In this document: positions 40,233 to 49,095 of the stretch, one piece after another
Position numbering within the stretch: position 1 is the stretch's first letter
How the letters are laid out: every line of letters starts with the position of its first letter
Assembly: GCA_020161295.1 (NCBI GenBank)
Contig: JAIUOA010000010.1
Location: 30,557 to 94,556, forward strand
Source: Bacillota bacterium
Lineage (GTDB): Bacteria; Bacillota; Clostridia; Peptostreptococcales; Acidaminobacteraceae
Reading direction: 5' to 3'
Length of the DNA stretch: 64,000 nt
Made by a program: the position numbers and the translations under genes
The notes under the pieces: model-generated
The model's database searches: none
What the model saw: only the letters and a program-made list of their open reading frames with translations
What the model was told of the DNA's origin: nothing

Positions 40233-40275
40233 GACAAGGCTTGGTGGACAGCAACCACCAAGCCTTCGTCTTTTT
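40233..40275 (+). terminator. Terminator of the glycolytic operon
   Basis: AAGGCTTGGTGG (40236-40247) pairs perfectly with CCACCAAGCCTT (40255-40266), extended by GAC/GTC, then five T. Confidence 0.92.
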
Positions 40276-40394
40276 GGTAACAAATTTTATTGTATTTTTT
40301 TCACTGCTGTGATAAAATACCTTTGTTAAGCATGTATACAAGCAAATGCCTAGAAATAAGGCATTGCAGACTATAGACAATAGGAGGTGGAAAA

Positions 40395-40631
40395 ATGACT
40401 ATCGTAGCAACTGTATTGTTAATTCTGTCATCATTGGTTTTAATCGCGAGTATCTTACTCCAATCAGGTAAATCTGCGGGATTATCAGGATCAATCGGCG
40501 GAGGCGCTGAGCAAATCTGGGGTAAAAACAAAGCGAGAGATTACGACGCGAAGTTTGATAAGATTACGAAGATTGCAGCGTTTGTCTTCATCGGCTCAGC
40601 GGTTTTAATGACTGTAGCGCAAAAGTTCTAA
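40395..40631 (+). CDS. secG: Protein translocase subunit SecG
   Basis: 78 residues with two membrane helices and the family core ILLQSGKSAGLSGSIGGGAEQ between them. AGGAGG precedes the start. Accessory subunit of SecYEG. The order eno-secG-...-rnr-smpB-ssrA is common in Firmicutes. Confidence 0.93.
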   Translation: MTIVATVLLILSSLVLIASILLQSGKSAGLSGSIGGGAEQIWGKNKARDYDAKFDKITKIAAFVFIGSAVLMTVAQKF

Positions 40632-40636
40632 AGATT

Positions 40637-40678
40637 AATATACAATAGTTAGTTCAGACTAATTGTTGTATATTTTTT
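40637..40678 (+). terminator. Terminator after secG
   Basis: A long AT-rich stem of 17 positions, 40637-40653 with 40658-40674, around a TCAG loop, then a T run. Confidence 0.88.
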
Positions 40679-40768
40679 TCTTCTTATGTATCTGAATCAA
40701 TACACAAAGATGGGAGTTGTGGGTGGTTATAAGGCATAGGAAATATAAAGTAGTGGGGAGGATTAATA

Positions 40769-42751
40769 ATGAATTATGTGTTATTATCAGCGGGTACAGG
40801 GATTCTTGCACTCGTGTTTGCGGCTTTTTTAGTCGTGAAGAGAATCAACACGGTGGTGGTTACTCATGACCGTATGAATGAGATTGCTTCCTATATTCAT
40901 GAAGGGGCTATGGCATTTCTCAGACGCGAGTACAAGGTGCTCGTTATTTTTGCCCTGATTTTAGCAGTGGCAATCGCAGTTGGTTTACAAAGCATCGGAA
41001 CGGCAATCTCGTTCTTAGTGGGTGCGCTTTTTTCAGCATTAGCAGGCTTTTTCGGTATGCAAGTGGCGACGAAAGCAAACGTAAGAACGGCATTTGCAGC
41101 GAAGGAAAGCGGCATGAACCGTGCACTTTCAGTTGCTTTCTCAGGTGGCGCAGTAATGGGTATGTCTGTTGTGGGACTTGGCTTATTAGGCGTTAGCGTA
41201 CTTTATTACATCTTTAAAGATGCGACGATTATTACAGGATTTGGTCTTGGTGCTTCTTCCATCGCACTTTTTGCCCGTGTAGGCGGCGGTATTTATACGA
41301 AAGCTGCTGACGTCGGTGCTGACCTTGTCGGTAAAGTTGAAGCGGGCATCCCAGAGGATGATCCGAGAAACCCAGCCGTTATCGCCGATAACGTAGGTGA
41401 TAACGTCGGTGACGTTGCAGGTATGGGTGCTGACTTATTTGAGTCTTATGTCGGCTCTATCATCGCAGCCATCACATTAGGTGTACTTTCATTTGAATTC
41501 AAGGGCGCATTATTCCCGCTTATTCTTTCGGCAGTGGGTATCGTGGCGTCTATCATCGGAACGTTTTTCGTTAAAGGTGACGAAAAATCGGATCCACATA
41601 AAGCCCTTAAAAAATCCACTTATGCCAGCGGCATTATCGTCGTGGTAGCGGCATTCTTCTTAAGCAGACAGTTCTTCGGCGACTTAAATGCGTTTTTCGC
41701 CATTACTGCCGGTCTTATCTGTGGTATTTTAATCGGCGTCGTTACTGAAATTTATACTTCAGGTGATTATAAATCGGTTAAGAGAATTGCCGAGCAATCG
41801 TTGACAGGTCCTGCAACCACTATTATTTCTGGTCTTGCAGTGGGGATGCTCTCGACGATGCTTCCAATCCTCTTCATCTGTATCGCAACTTTAGTTGCTT
41901 ATGAGTTTGGCGGCCTTTACGGCATCGCGCTCGCAGCTGTTGGTATGCTTTCGACAGCTGGTATTACTGTAGCGGTTGACGCTTACGGTCCTATCGCGGA
42001 TAACGCTGGCGGTATCGCAGAGATGAGTGAGCTTCCTAAAGAAGTTCGTAAAATCACCGACAAGCTTGATGCGGTTGGTAACACTACTGCAGCAATCGGT
42101 AAAGGATTCGCTATCGGTTCTGCGGCACTTACTGCGCTTGCATTATTTGCTTCATATTCACAAGCCATCAACATCACGACCATCAACATCCTAAACCCTA
42201 AGGTAGTAGTGGGTCTCTTTATCGGTGGTATGTTACCATTCATCTTCTCAGCGCTTACCATGGAATCGGTTGGCCGTGCTGCTTACCAAATGATCGAAGA
42301 AGTTAGACTTCAGTTTAAAAACATTCCTGGTCTTATGGAAGGTAAAGCAAAGCCTGACTATGCACGTTGTGTAGACATCAGTACAGGTGCAGCGCTTAAA
42401 GAAATGATGCTTCCTGGCCTTATGGCAGTTCTCGTGCCTATCGTGGTCGGACTCTTACTCGGCGGCGAAGCCTTGGGCGGTATGTTAGCGGGTGCACTGG
42501 TTACAGGGGTACTCCTCGCGATCTTCATGGCTAATGCTGGCGGCGCTTGGGACAATGCAAAGAAATACGTTGAAGAGGGACACTACGGTGGAAAAGGCTC
42601 AGAAGCGCATAAAGCCTCAGTTGTCGGCGATACAGTAGGTGACCCGTTCAAGGATACTTCTGGTCCATCGATCAACATCCTGATCAAGCTTATGACCATC
42701 GTATCATTAGTATTTGCACCACTGTTCCTCAGCATCGGTTCATTACTCTAA
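40769..42751 (+). CDS. hppA: Membrane pyrophosphatase, K+-dependent type
   Basis: 660 residues, about 16 membrane segments. Substrate motifs [19 protein letters not shown] and [21 protein letters not shown], and [15 protein letters not shown] near the end. The subtype-defining segment reads [18 protein letters not shown] with Ala where K+-independent enzymes have Lys, so it is of the K+-dependent group, whose members often pump Na+. Hydrolyses pyrophosphate to energise the membrane. GGGGAGG precedes the start. Confidence 0.93.
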   Translation: MNYVLLSAGTGILALVFAAFLVVKRINTVVVTHDRMNEIASYIHEGAMAFLRREYKVLVIFALILAVAIAVGLQSIGTAISFLVGALFSALAGFFGMQVATKANVRTAFAAKESGMNRALSVAFSGGAVMGMSVVGLGLLGVSVLYYIFKDATIITGFGLGASSIALFARVGGGIYTKAADVGADLVGKVEAGIPEDDPRNPAVIADNVGDNVGDVAGMGADLFESYVGSIIAAITLGVLSFEFKGALFPLILSAVGIVASIIGTFFVKGDEKSDPHKALKKSTYASGIIVVVAAFFLSRQFFGDLNAFFAITAGLICGILIGVVTEIYTSGDYKSVKRIAEQSLTGPATTIISGLAVGMLSTMLPILFICIATLVAYEFGGLYGIALAAVGMLSTAGITVAVDAYGPIADNAGGIAEMSELPKEVRKITDKLDAVGNTTAAIGKGFAIGSAALTALALFASYSQAINITTINILNPKVVVGLFIGGMLPFIFSALTMESVGRAAYQMIEEVRLQFKNIPGLMEGKAKPDYARCVDISTGAALKEMMLPGLMAVLVPIVVGLLLGGEALGGMLAGALVTGVLLAIFMANAGGAWDNAKKYVEEGHYGGKGSEAHKASVVGDTVGDPFKDTSGPSINILIKLMTIVSLVFAPLFLSIGSLL

Positions 42752-42759
42752 TGATTATA

Positions 42760-42802
42760 AGAAGCTTTTAAAGCGATCATTCGCTTTAAGGGCTTCTTTT
42801 TT
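42760..42802 (+). terminator. Terminator after hppA
   Basis: AGAAGC...TTAAAGCG (42760-42775) pairs with the mirrored segment 42781-42797, followed by six T. Confidence 0.85.
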
Positions 42803-42880
42803 ATACCCAGAGAGCGTGAGGTGCACGAATCGTGGTATAATAAGGGTAGTAGCCATAGCATGTTTAAACTAGGAGGGCTT

Positions 42881-44998
42881 ATGAAACGCGAAGACATACT
42901 CAGTTTTTTAAAGGAACATAATGAAAAACCTTACACAGAAATGGACCTTTTTATGGCCATGGGACTTGAGCCCATCGACCGATCAACCTATATAGCCCAC
43001 CTGGAAGCTCTAGCGGATGAATCTAAAATCATCATGACGAAAAAGGGGAAAATCGCATTACCTGAATTTTTCCAAATTTATGTGGGTAAAGTCCAAATCG
43101 CCATGCGCGGCTTCGGCTTCGTCATCGTGGAAAATGTGGAAATGCGTGACGTGTTTATCCCATCGGATGCCCTCATGGGTGCCATGAATGGCGATAAGGT
43201 TCAGGTAAAGCTTACCAAGGTAGGTGGACCCGACCAAAAGAGTGAGGGCGAGGTCATCAAAATCGTAGAGCGCGCCAACACCCTGATCGTGGGCATCTAC
43301 GAGGAAAGTAAAAATTACGGCTTCGTCGTCCCAGACGATAAGAAGCTTCGCAAAGATATCTTTATCTCTAAAAACATGACCTTAGGGGCCAAGCAAGGTG
43401 ATAAAGTCGTGGTGGAAATCAGTAAATGGCCAGAGGACCGTCGTAACCCTGAAGGGCGTGTCATCGAAGTACTCGGGGCCAGTGGTGCACCGGGAATCGA
43501 CATTTTATCCGTCATCCGTACGTTTAAGCTCCCAGAGGTGTTTAGTAGCAAGGTACTGGACGAAGCCGATGGTATCCCATCCGAAGTGGACGAGAGCATG
43601 ACCGTAGGGCGTGAGGATTTTAGAAATTACCGCGTCATCACCATCGATGGTAAGGATGCAAAGGATCTGGACGATGCGGTCCACGTGATCAAACTGGATA
43701 ATGGCCATTATGAGCTCGGCGTCCACATCGCCGACGTCACCCATTATGTAAAGGAACGCTCGAAAATCGATAAGGAAGCCCTTAACCGTGCCACATCGGT
43801 GTACCTCTTAAACCGCGTGGTGCCCATGCTGCCTGAGAGACTCTCAAACGGTATTTGTTCACTGAACCCACAGGTAAATCGCTTGACGCTGTCATGTATC
43901 ATGGAAATCGATGGTCACGGCGATGTGGTGAAGCACCGCATCGTGGAGAGTGTCATCAAAACCGTAGAGCGTATGAACTACGATGATGTCTCTGACATGC
44001 TGGAAGGGGCATTGACACCAGCACTTAGAGACCGTTATGAAGCCATACTGGAGGACCTGGAGAACATGAAGGCCCTCGCAGAAAAGATAAGAACCAAACG
44101 GGAGCGCCGTAGGTCTATCGACTTCGATTTCGCTGAGACGAAAATTCAGCTCGATGGGGAAGGCAAGCCGATCTTTATCGGAAAAGCTGAAAGACGCATC
44201 GGGCACCGCATCATCGAAGACTTTATGCTCGCAGCGAATGAAACCGTGGCAGAGCACATGTTCTGGCTGGAGCTTCCATTCGTTTACCGTATCCACGAAA
44301 GACCGAGTCCAGAGAAAATCGAATCGCTTAATAAATTCCTCAACCACTTCGGCTATAAGCTGAAGGAAAGTGCGGATGAGGTGCATCCGAAGTCCATCCA
44401 GCTGCTCATCGAGGAGGTCACTGGGAAGAAGGAAGAGCATGTCATCAGCAAGATGGCGCTCAGGTCACTGAAGCAGGCGAAGTACTCGCCGAACAACGAC
44501 GGCCATTTCGGCCTGGCTGCGAAGTATTACTGCCACTTCACCTCGCCGATTCGCCGGTATCCAGATCTTCAGATCCACCGCATCATCAAAGAGATGATCG
44601 CAGGTAAGCTAAACGAAAAGCGCATCCAAGACCTGAAAAAAATCGTAGAGGAAGTGTCCATCATCAGCTCTGAAAAAGAACGTAATGCCGAGCTGGCAGA
44701 GCGCGACGTGGACGACATGAAGATGGCGGAGTACATGAAGGCGCATATCGGCGAAACCTTCACAGGCATCATCTCCTCCGTGACCTCGTTCGGTCTGTTT
44801 ATCGAGCTGGAGAACACCATCGAAGGCTTGCTCCGCGTGGATGACCTCGACGACGATTACTACGTTTATGATGAAGTCAGGCTGCAGCTGGTGGGCGAAA
44901 GAACCCGTAAAATCTACGCACTGGGCGATGAAATCACCGTGGTGGTGGCTGACGCGAACCCAGAGCTGAGAGAAATCGACTTTGAGCTGGCACAGTAA
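42881..44998 (+). CDS. rnr: Ribonuclease R
   Basis: 705 residues: an N-terminal winged helix, two cold-shock domains (about 65-220), the RNB catalytic domain (about 240-570) with metal-binding aspartates in IDGKDAKDLDDAVHV, and a C-terminal S1 domain (about 620-700) with FTGIISSVTSFGLFIEL. The start at 42881 follows AGGAGGG; an open frame from 42821 has no site. 3'-5' exoribonuclease that also works with tmRNA in trans-translation, and smpB and ssrA follow. Confidence 0.95.
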   Translation: MKREDILSFLKEHNEKPYTEMDLFMAMGLEPIDRSTYIAHLEALADESKIIMTKKGKIALPEFFQIYVGKVQIAMRGFGFVIVENVEMRDVFIPSDALMGAMNGDKVQVKLTKVGGPDQKSEGEVIKIVERANTLIVGIYEESKNYGFVVPDDKKLRKDIFISKNMTLGAKQGDKVVVEISKWPEDRRNPEGRVIEVLGASGAPGIDILSVIRTFKLPEVFSSKVLDEADGIPSEVDESMTVGREDFRNYRVITIDGKDAKDLDDAVHVIKLDNGHYELGVHIADVTHYVKERSKIDKEALNRATSVYLLNRVVPMLPERLSNGICSLNPQVNRLTLSCIMEIDGHGDVVKHRIVESVIKTVERMNYDDVSDMLEGALTPALRDRYEAILEDLENMKALAEKIRTKRERRRSIDFDFAETKIQLDGEGKPIFIGKAERRIGHRIIEDFMLAANETVAEHMFWLELPFVYRIHERPSPEKIESLNKFLNHFGYKLKESADEVHPKSIQLLIEEVTGKKEEHVISKMALRSLKQAKYSPNNDGHFGLAAKYYCHFTSPIRRYPDLQIHRIIKEMIAGKLNEKRIQDLKKIVEEVSIISSEKERNAELAERDVDDMKMAEYMKAHIGETFTGIISSVTSFGLFIELENTIEGLLRVDDLDDDYYVYDEVRLQLVGERTRKIYALGDEITVVVADANPELREIDFELAQ

Positions 44999-45098
44999 AT
45001 TAACCTTAAAGCCAGAAAATCTTAATGATGATGCTATTAAGTTCGAAATAGAAGACTTTGATGCCACCAAATATGAATCATAAGGGAAGGGTCAACAC

Positions 45099-45914
45099 AT
45101 GAGCACACAGAAATTAATCGTTAGCGACATCGACGGCACCCTGCTGAGAAGCGATAAGCACATCTCTTTCGTCACGAAGCAGCGAATCTTCGATCTCATC
45201 TATAAAGGACACATTTTCGCCATCGCCACAGGCCGCATGCATGGTGCAGGAAAAATCATCACCACTGAACTGGATTACGACGGCTTTCTCATCTCGTGTA
45301 ATGGCGCGGTGGTAAAGCATCTAAAGACAGGTGAGGTGATTCAGGCCATCGAACTGGCGCCAGATCTAGCTAAACAGGTCGTAGCAATTTGCGAGCAGTA
45401 CGGTGCTTACTATCACCTGTACGACATCGATGCCATCTACGCATCGCGCTATGCTCATCTGGCACAGAAGTACGCAGAGGGCATGGCAGCCCTGCCTGAA
45501 GGGTATCATTTCACTGTAGCATTCCCGGAAGACCTCCCTGCGATGGTGGGGCAGGTACCGATTTATAAAATCGGACTCTACCATGAGGACCCTGAAACCT
45601 TTAGTGCCGTGATGAAAGCCCTTCAGAAAATCGAGGGACTCGAAACCTGTAAATCGCTGGACACGTCATTTGATGTCATGGCAAAAGGCGTCACGAAAGC
45701 CACGGGCATCGAAGCCATCCGCGCGTATTATGATATCCCGCTTGAGCACGTCATCGCCTTCGGGGATAACGAAAACGACATGGACATGATCAGCTATGCT
45801 GGCATAGGCGTAGCCATGGGCAACGCCATGGAAGAACTTAAGGCGGCCGCCGATTTCGTCACCGTCACCAACGATGAGGATGGACTCGTGTATGCACTGG
45901 ACCGACTGCTCTAG
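45099..45914 (+). CDS. Cof-type HAD-superfamily phosphatase
   Basis: 271 residues. Motif I VSDIDGTLLRSD, a type IIB cap, and motif III/IV GDNENDMDMISYAGIGVAMGNA. Hydrolyses sugar phosphates or related metabolites in the cytoplasm; substrate not predictable. It lies between rnr and smpB. Confidence 0.9.
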   Translation: MSTQKLIVSDIDGTLLRSDKHISFVTKQRIFDLIYKGHIFAIATGRMHGAGKIITTELDYDGFLISCNGAVVKHLKTGEVIQAIELAPDLAKQVVAICEQYGAYYHLYDIDAIYASRYAHLAQKYAEGMAALPEGYHFTVAFPEDLPAMVGQVPIYKIGLYHEDPETFSAVMKALQKIEGLETCKSLDTSFDVMAKGVTKATGIEAIRAYYDIPLEHVIAFGDNENDMDMISYAGIGVAMGNAMEELKAAADFVTVTNDEDGLVYALDRLL

Positions 45915-45956
45915 ACTGAATTAGGATTAAATTTACATTACGTTCACCGGATGGGA

Positions 45957-45985
45957 TTGAACCCGCGATTCTCCTATGTTAAAAT
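45957..45985 (+). promoter_or_regulatory. Promoter for smpB (and possibly ssrA)
   Basis: TTGAAC (45957-45962), 17-base spacer, TAAAAT (45980-45985) preceded by TG, 48 bases before smpB. Confidence 0.6.
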
Positions 45986-46033
45986 GATTGAGCGAGCCTA
46001 AAAAGGACCAAAAACGCTGAAAGGAGGCATGTT

Positions 46034-46495
46034 ATGGCCGAAATCAAACTCTTAGCTCAAAATAAAAAAGCCTGGCATGACTACTTCATCGAAGAGACTT
46101 ATGAAGCTGGCCTAGAGCTATATGGCACTGAAGTGAAGTCCATCCGCGGCGGTAAAGTGAGCATTAAGGAATCGTATGCAGAAATCAAAAACGGCGAGGT
46201 GTTCGTGCTTGGCATGAACGTTACCCCTTACGACTTCGGCAACCGATATAACCAAGATCCACTGCGCGTGCGTAAGCTGTTACTTCACCGTCGCGAAATC
46301 GCGAAACTCTTAAACTACACCACACGAGAAGGCTACACCCTCGTTCCGCTCAAGGTCTACATTAACGAGCGGGGACTGATGAAGATGCAGCTCGCCGTGG
46401 CGAAAGGTAAGAAGCTCTACGATAAACGCGACACGTTAGCGAAAAAGGATGCCGAACGGCATATCCAGAAAACGCTAAAGGCTTATAATCAGTAA
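46034..46495 (+). CDS. smpB: SsrA-binding protein SmpB
   Basis: 153 residues with an OB-fold beta barrel. N-terminal [29 protein letters not shown], the RNA-binding segment [26 protein letters not shown], and a basic C-terminal tail needed on the ribosome. AAAGGAGG precedes the start. Carries tmRNA to stalled ribosomes; the tmRNA gene lies 80 bases downstream. Confidence 0.96.
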   Translation: MAEIKLLAQNKKAWHDYFIEETYEAGLELYGTEVKSIRGGKVSIKESYAEIKNGEVFVLGMNVTPYDFGNRYNQDPLRVRKLLLHRREIAKLLNYTTREGYTLVPLKVYINERGLMKMQLAVAKGKKLYDKRDTLAKKDAERHIQKTLKAYNQ

Positions 46496-46575
46496 TGACG
46501 TGATATAAGTCATCCACCACACACTCCCGTTAACCACCGGTTGGCGACTTAACGCCGCCATCCGGTCTTATACAT

Positions 46576-46938
46576 GGGGATGTACTGGTTTCGACAGGGA
46601 TGATGATCTATCATAAGCGAGCCGAGTTTCCTGACCTGGGGTACTCGTAAAAGAACTGGGTCACTTAAACACAAACGCAAACAATAAATTTGCATTAGCT
46701 GCTTAATTGCAGCGTCACCTCTGGGCCTTATCTCAGCCGCCTAGAGCTTGACCAACCCCTGCTGAGGTCCCTTTGAAAGATGCTTTTCTAATCTGATAGT
46801 GCGGTAAAATAGAAATAGCCATAACGCTTGGATGTCGCCATCCGTGAGTTATGGCGAAACCCCAATTGGCGACTGCGCTCGGAGAAAGTGTTAGTGATTT
46901 GTTTTTGGACGAGGGTTCGACTCCCTCCATCTCCACCA
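46576..46938 (+). ncRNA. ssrA: tmRNA
   Basis: The 5' end GGGGATGTACTGGTTTCGACAG and 3' end GGTTCGACTCCCTCCATCTCCACCA form the tRNA-like acceptor and T arm, with CCA encoded. The tag frame at 46677-46706 reads ANNKFALAA and ends TAA; the AxAA end is the usual protease signal. About 363 nt, one-piece form. Stalled ribosomes switch to the tag and the product is degraded. Confidence 0.95.
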
Positions 46939-46949
46939 AGAATGACGGT

Positions 46950-47009
46950 CAAGAAAGCTAACATGGCATCAACGCCAGTTAAATCAAGCTTTCTTGGCTT
47001 TTTTATTTT
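46950..47009 (+). terminator. Terminator after ssrA
   Basis: CAAGAAAGCT (46950-46959) pairs with AGCTTTCTTG (46987-46996) over a loop that itself contains a small GGC/GCC stem, then six T. Confidence 0.8.
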
Positions 47010-47190
47010 CAAAATAGTAATGGTCAAAATTGAGCTAACAATTGGCTAGTGGGGGGAATTGAACCCTTGCCCAGTTAAATGTCTCTTAAAATGTTGATTC
47101 ATTCAAATACAAAATTATTATTGTGAGATTGCCACAGCTAAATTAGTTGTGGTTTTTTTATTTCTATTGCTGGTTATGAGGAGGTTTAAA
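47010..47190. other. Intergenic junction between core genome and accessory region
   Basis: Noncoding. Read on the minus strand, 47046-47066 gives GGGTTCAATTCCCC followed by CCACTAGCCA, resembling a tRNA or tmRNA T arm and 3' end in reverse orientation. Base composition becomes clearly more AT-rich from here. No integrase gene is present. Confidence 0.4.
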
Positions 47191-47583
47191 ATGGATAGAG
47201 AAAAACTTTATAGGATTATGGATCAAGGTAATCTTGGATACGCATGCATATTTAAGACTGGTGAAAATGGGATGCATACAGATTATATGTTCAATATTAC
47301 GAGTGAAAACATCGCAAGTTTGATTGCAACATTTGCAAATGAGGCTGACAGAATTATCGTTACAGATATATGTGATCAATTTGTTTGCGAATCGGTTTAT
47401 GGTGGAATTTTATCAAATTGTCTAGACCAAGAGCTTTGCCGTGATATACTCAAACACTTATTGCCTTATCAGATGGGGGAGCAGGATCCAGATGATTTAC
47501 TGATTGCCACGAAAGAAGAGATGGAAGAATTATGGCATGAAGAAGAAGTTGAGGTTATGAGAGCTGAGTTAAGAATGCTTTAA
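47191..47583 (+). CDS. Hypothetical protein, acidic C terminus
   Basis: 130 residues. GAGGAGG six bases before this ATG decides the start; the frame is open from 47149. No signal peptide or membrane helix. The N-terminal part (MDREKLYRIMDQGNLGYACIF) and ADRIIVTDICDQFVCESVYGGIL suggest a compact alpha/beta domain, and the last 25 residues are Glu-rich and helical. It resembles small uncharacterised clostridial proteins often seen in accessory regions, but I do not know a function. First gene past ssrA. Confidence 0.7.
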   Translation: MDREKLYRIMDQGNLGYACIFKTGENGMHTDYMFNITSENIASLIATFANEADRIIVTDICDQFVCESVYGGILSNCLDQELCRDILKHLLPYQMGEQDPDDLLIATKEEMEELWHEEEVEVMRAELRML

Positions 47584-47675
47584 GTACCAGAAATTAAGCA
47601 ATATACTTGTTTTATTTGTGCTAAATAATGTAAAATAGAATAGTACGAACAATCTTTAGTCCAAAGGGGGATAAC

Positions 47676-48107
47676 TTGAGTACCAATTTATTTGACCATT
47701 TAAATAAAAAGGAATTTGAACAACTTGGTTGAGATATTCAATTGCTACCACCAAAATGAGAATATGTTGAAGTAGAAGGTGTTGGGAAGATTGACAAATC
47801 AATTTCAGGTTTGATTGAATTTTTAAACCGTAAAGGTTTTATTACTCTTGCATCATGCTCAGGTTTAAAATTAGATCATGATGATAACGACATAAATTCT
47901 GGTTATATTTCTTTTGACCTCGAAAAATCAGGCCAAAGGCTAAAAGCGTTTATAGAAACGGCGCTGAGTTTGGAGTTTGCTTCAATTGAAGTAGGGGAAT
48001 GTTATTTTAGAGACTCAGTAACCTTAAGGTTTCAAAGTGAAGACGAAAACGATTTAAATAAACTTTGGAAGATTTTTTACGATGATATAGTGAAAATGGT
48101 TGATTAA
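47676..48107 (+). pseudogene. Gene with two in-frame UGA codons, possibly recoded (TYW3-like fold?)
   Basis: From TTG 47676 (AAAGGGGG upstream) to TAA 48107 the frame is continuous for 143 codons except for TGA at 47730-47732 (codon 19) and 47757-47759 (codon 28). Both sit where tryptophan would be natural (LG[W]DIQ and PPK[W]EYVE). After that, a normal protein follows: LIEFLNRKGFITLASCSGLKLDHDDNDINSGYISF...; a standard TGG is used once, late in the gene. The SCSG motif and following GYISF recall TYW3-like proteins, a weak suggestion. Either a pseudogene by two TGG-to-TGA changes, or a gene from an organism that reads UGA as Trp. Translation could restart at TTG 47811 to give 98 residues. Confidence 0.6.
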
Positions 48108-48154
48108 CTAAAAATCTGCTTGATTTATTTCTAGTAACGGCCCACGTTGAGAGT

Positions 48155-48302
48155 ATAATTCTGATGACGTATTGTGGTTCGAAGGACAAATGATAGGGTT
48201 TTACCACAACATGTAGTAGTTTGAGGGCAAAATTTGGGTCAAAAATCAGCTGAAAAACACCGTTTTTTGACCCCTGTTTTGGGGGTGATTTATAGATGAC
48301 AT
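48155..48302 (+). repeat. Structured repeat, copy A
   Basis: About 148 bases that match copy B (55882-56029) at roughly 70% identity by eye, with identical ends ATAATTCTGATGACG and TAGATGACAT. Two stems are visible: GTGGT with ACCAC, and GGGTCAAAAA with TTTTTTGACCC. It lies about 210 bases before the decayed sigma gene. It could be an IS end remnant, a MITE or a structured RNA. Confidence 0.7.
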
Positions 48303-48513
48303 ATGGTAATTTAAGTGATGACACTCTAAAATGTAAATTGTATATAGAATAATTCAAGATATTTAGATGAGAATCTTGATGCCTTTTTTAAGGATAAAAA
48401 TGATTATGATCGGTATCTTGAAAATATTAGCCTAACCGTATATAGTGTATTATAATAAAAATAACTATAAAGACATACTAAATAAATTTCTTTAGATGAA
48501 AGGTGGGAGAATA
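48303..48513 (+). other. Intergenic stretch with a short coding remnant
   Basis: One frame (about 48346-48450) reads as a hydrophilic 34-residue peptide ending at TAA, without a start codon. It probably is a gene fragment. The rest is AT-rich; AGGTGGGAG just before 48514 is a relict ribosome site of the sigma pseudogene. Confidence 0.4.
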
Positions 48514-48939
48514 TTGCTTAATTTATCCATGCTTGAAATAAAGCAGGAACGAAAAAGACGACAGACATATATGAGGATCATAAATATGCCCTGCTTCATT
48601 ATGCTATGAAAGATTATGAGAAATCAGGATATGGCTAAGGATGGAGTACATAATGCTTTTATATCTATCATATAGAAAAAAGAAAAATACTTAAATTTGG
48701 ACTGTAGGGATTTCCGTGGTTCAACCGTTATTATAGTGAGAAGCAAATTCATTGATGTATTAAGAAAGCAAGAACCTTTTGCCAATAAATGAATAGGCGA
48801 ATTTGAAATATTTCTTGAGTCAGTCGAGGAACCTGTCAACGAGGTTATTTTTGAGTCTGAATATGAATTTATTAGAAAGTATCTAAATTCAATTGATGAA
48901 ATAAACACTCAGGTTCTGATTATGAAATATATCCATTGA
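48514..48939 (+). pseudogene. Decayed ECF-type sigma factor gene
   Basis: Pieces in different frames join into a sigma-70 family protein. The first part (DIYEDHKYALLHYAMK) and the next (KIMRNQDMAKDGVHNAFISII) are separated by a frameshift near 48608. TAG at 48673 and TGA at 48790 interrupt the rest, which still reads YLNLDCRDFRGSTVIIVRSK and FIDVLRKQEPF (region 2), then EYEFIRKYLNSIDEINTQVL and IMKYIH (start of region 4), where it stops. Related in layout to the intact sigma gene at 56261. Not functional. Confidence 0.75.
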
Positions 48940-49095
48940 CACTAATGACACTAAGTAAAAAGCAATCAATATGGGTTCTTTCAATACACTGAGGGCAAAC
49001 TTATTGCTATTGGACTATTGCTTTGTTAAATATTATCAGAAGTTGCATCTTGAAGTACAACATGATTCCCAATTATAAGTTAAAAGGAGTGGCCT
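48940..49095. other. Intergenic sequence without recognised features
   Basis: AT-rich, several stops in all frames. Only the ribosome site AAAAGGAG before the lipoprotein gene is recognisable. Confidence 0.5.

Noticed and set aside
43892..44440. 182-codon open frame antisense to rnr
   Set aside because: It lies wholly inside the RNB domain coding region, has no ribosome site and no recognisable protein features.
44999..45098. Short open frame after rnr (ENLNDDAIKFEIEDFDATKYES)
   Set aside because: No start codon or ribosome site. It may be a chance frame or an old tail of rnr; evidence is too thin to call.
45943..46018. tRNA-like sequence on the minus strand (GGGTTCAATCCC) before smpB
   Set aside because: The T stem does not pair, no anticodon arm can be built, and the same bases form a good TTGAAC-17-TAAAAT promoter for smpB.
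46733..46939. Open frame on the minus strand across the 3' part of ssrA
   Set aside because: It is the antisense of tmRNA, a well-known source of false protein calls; the RNA gene explains the conservation.
47730..47759. Selenocysteine insertion at the two TGA codons
   Set aside because: Contexts suggest Trp, two closely spaced Sec residues would be unusual, and no convincing SECIS hairpin lies directly downstream of either codon.
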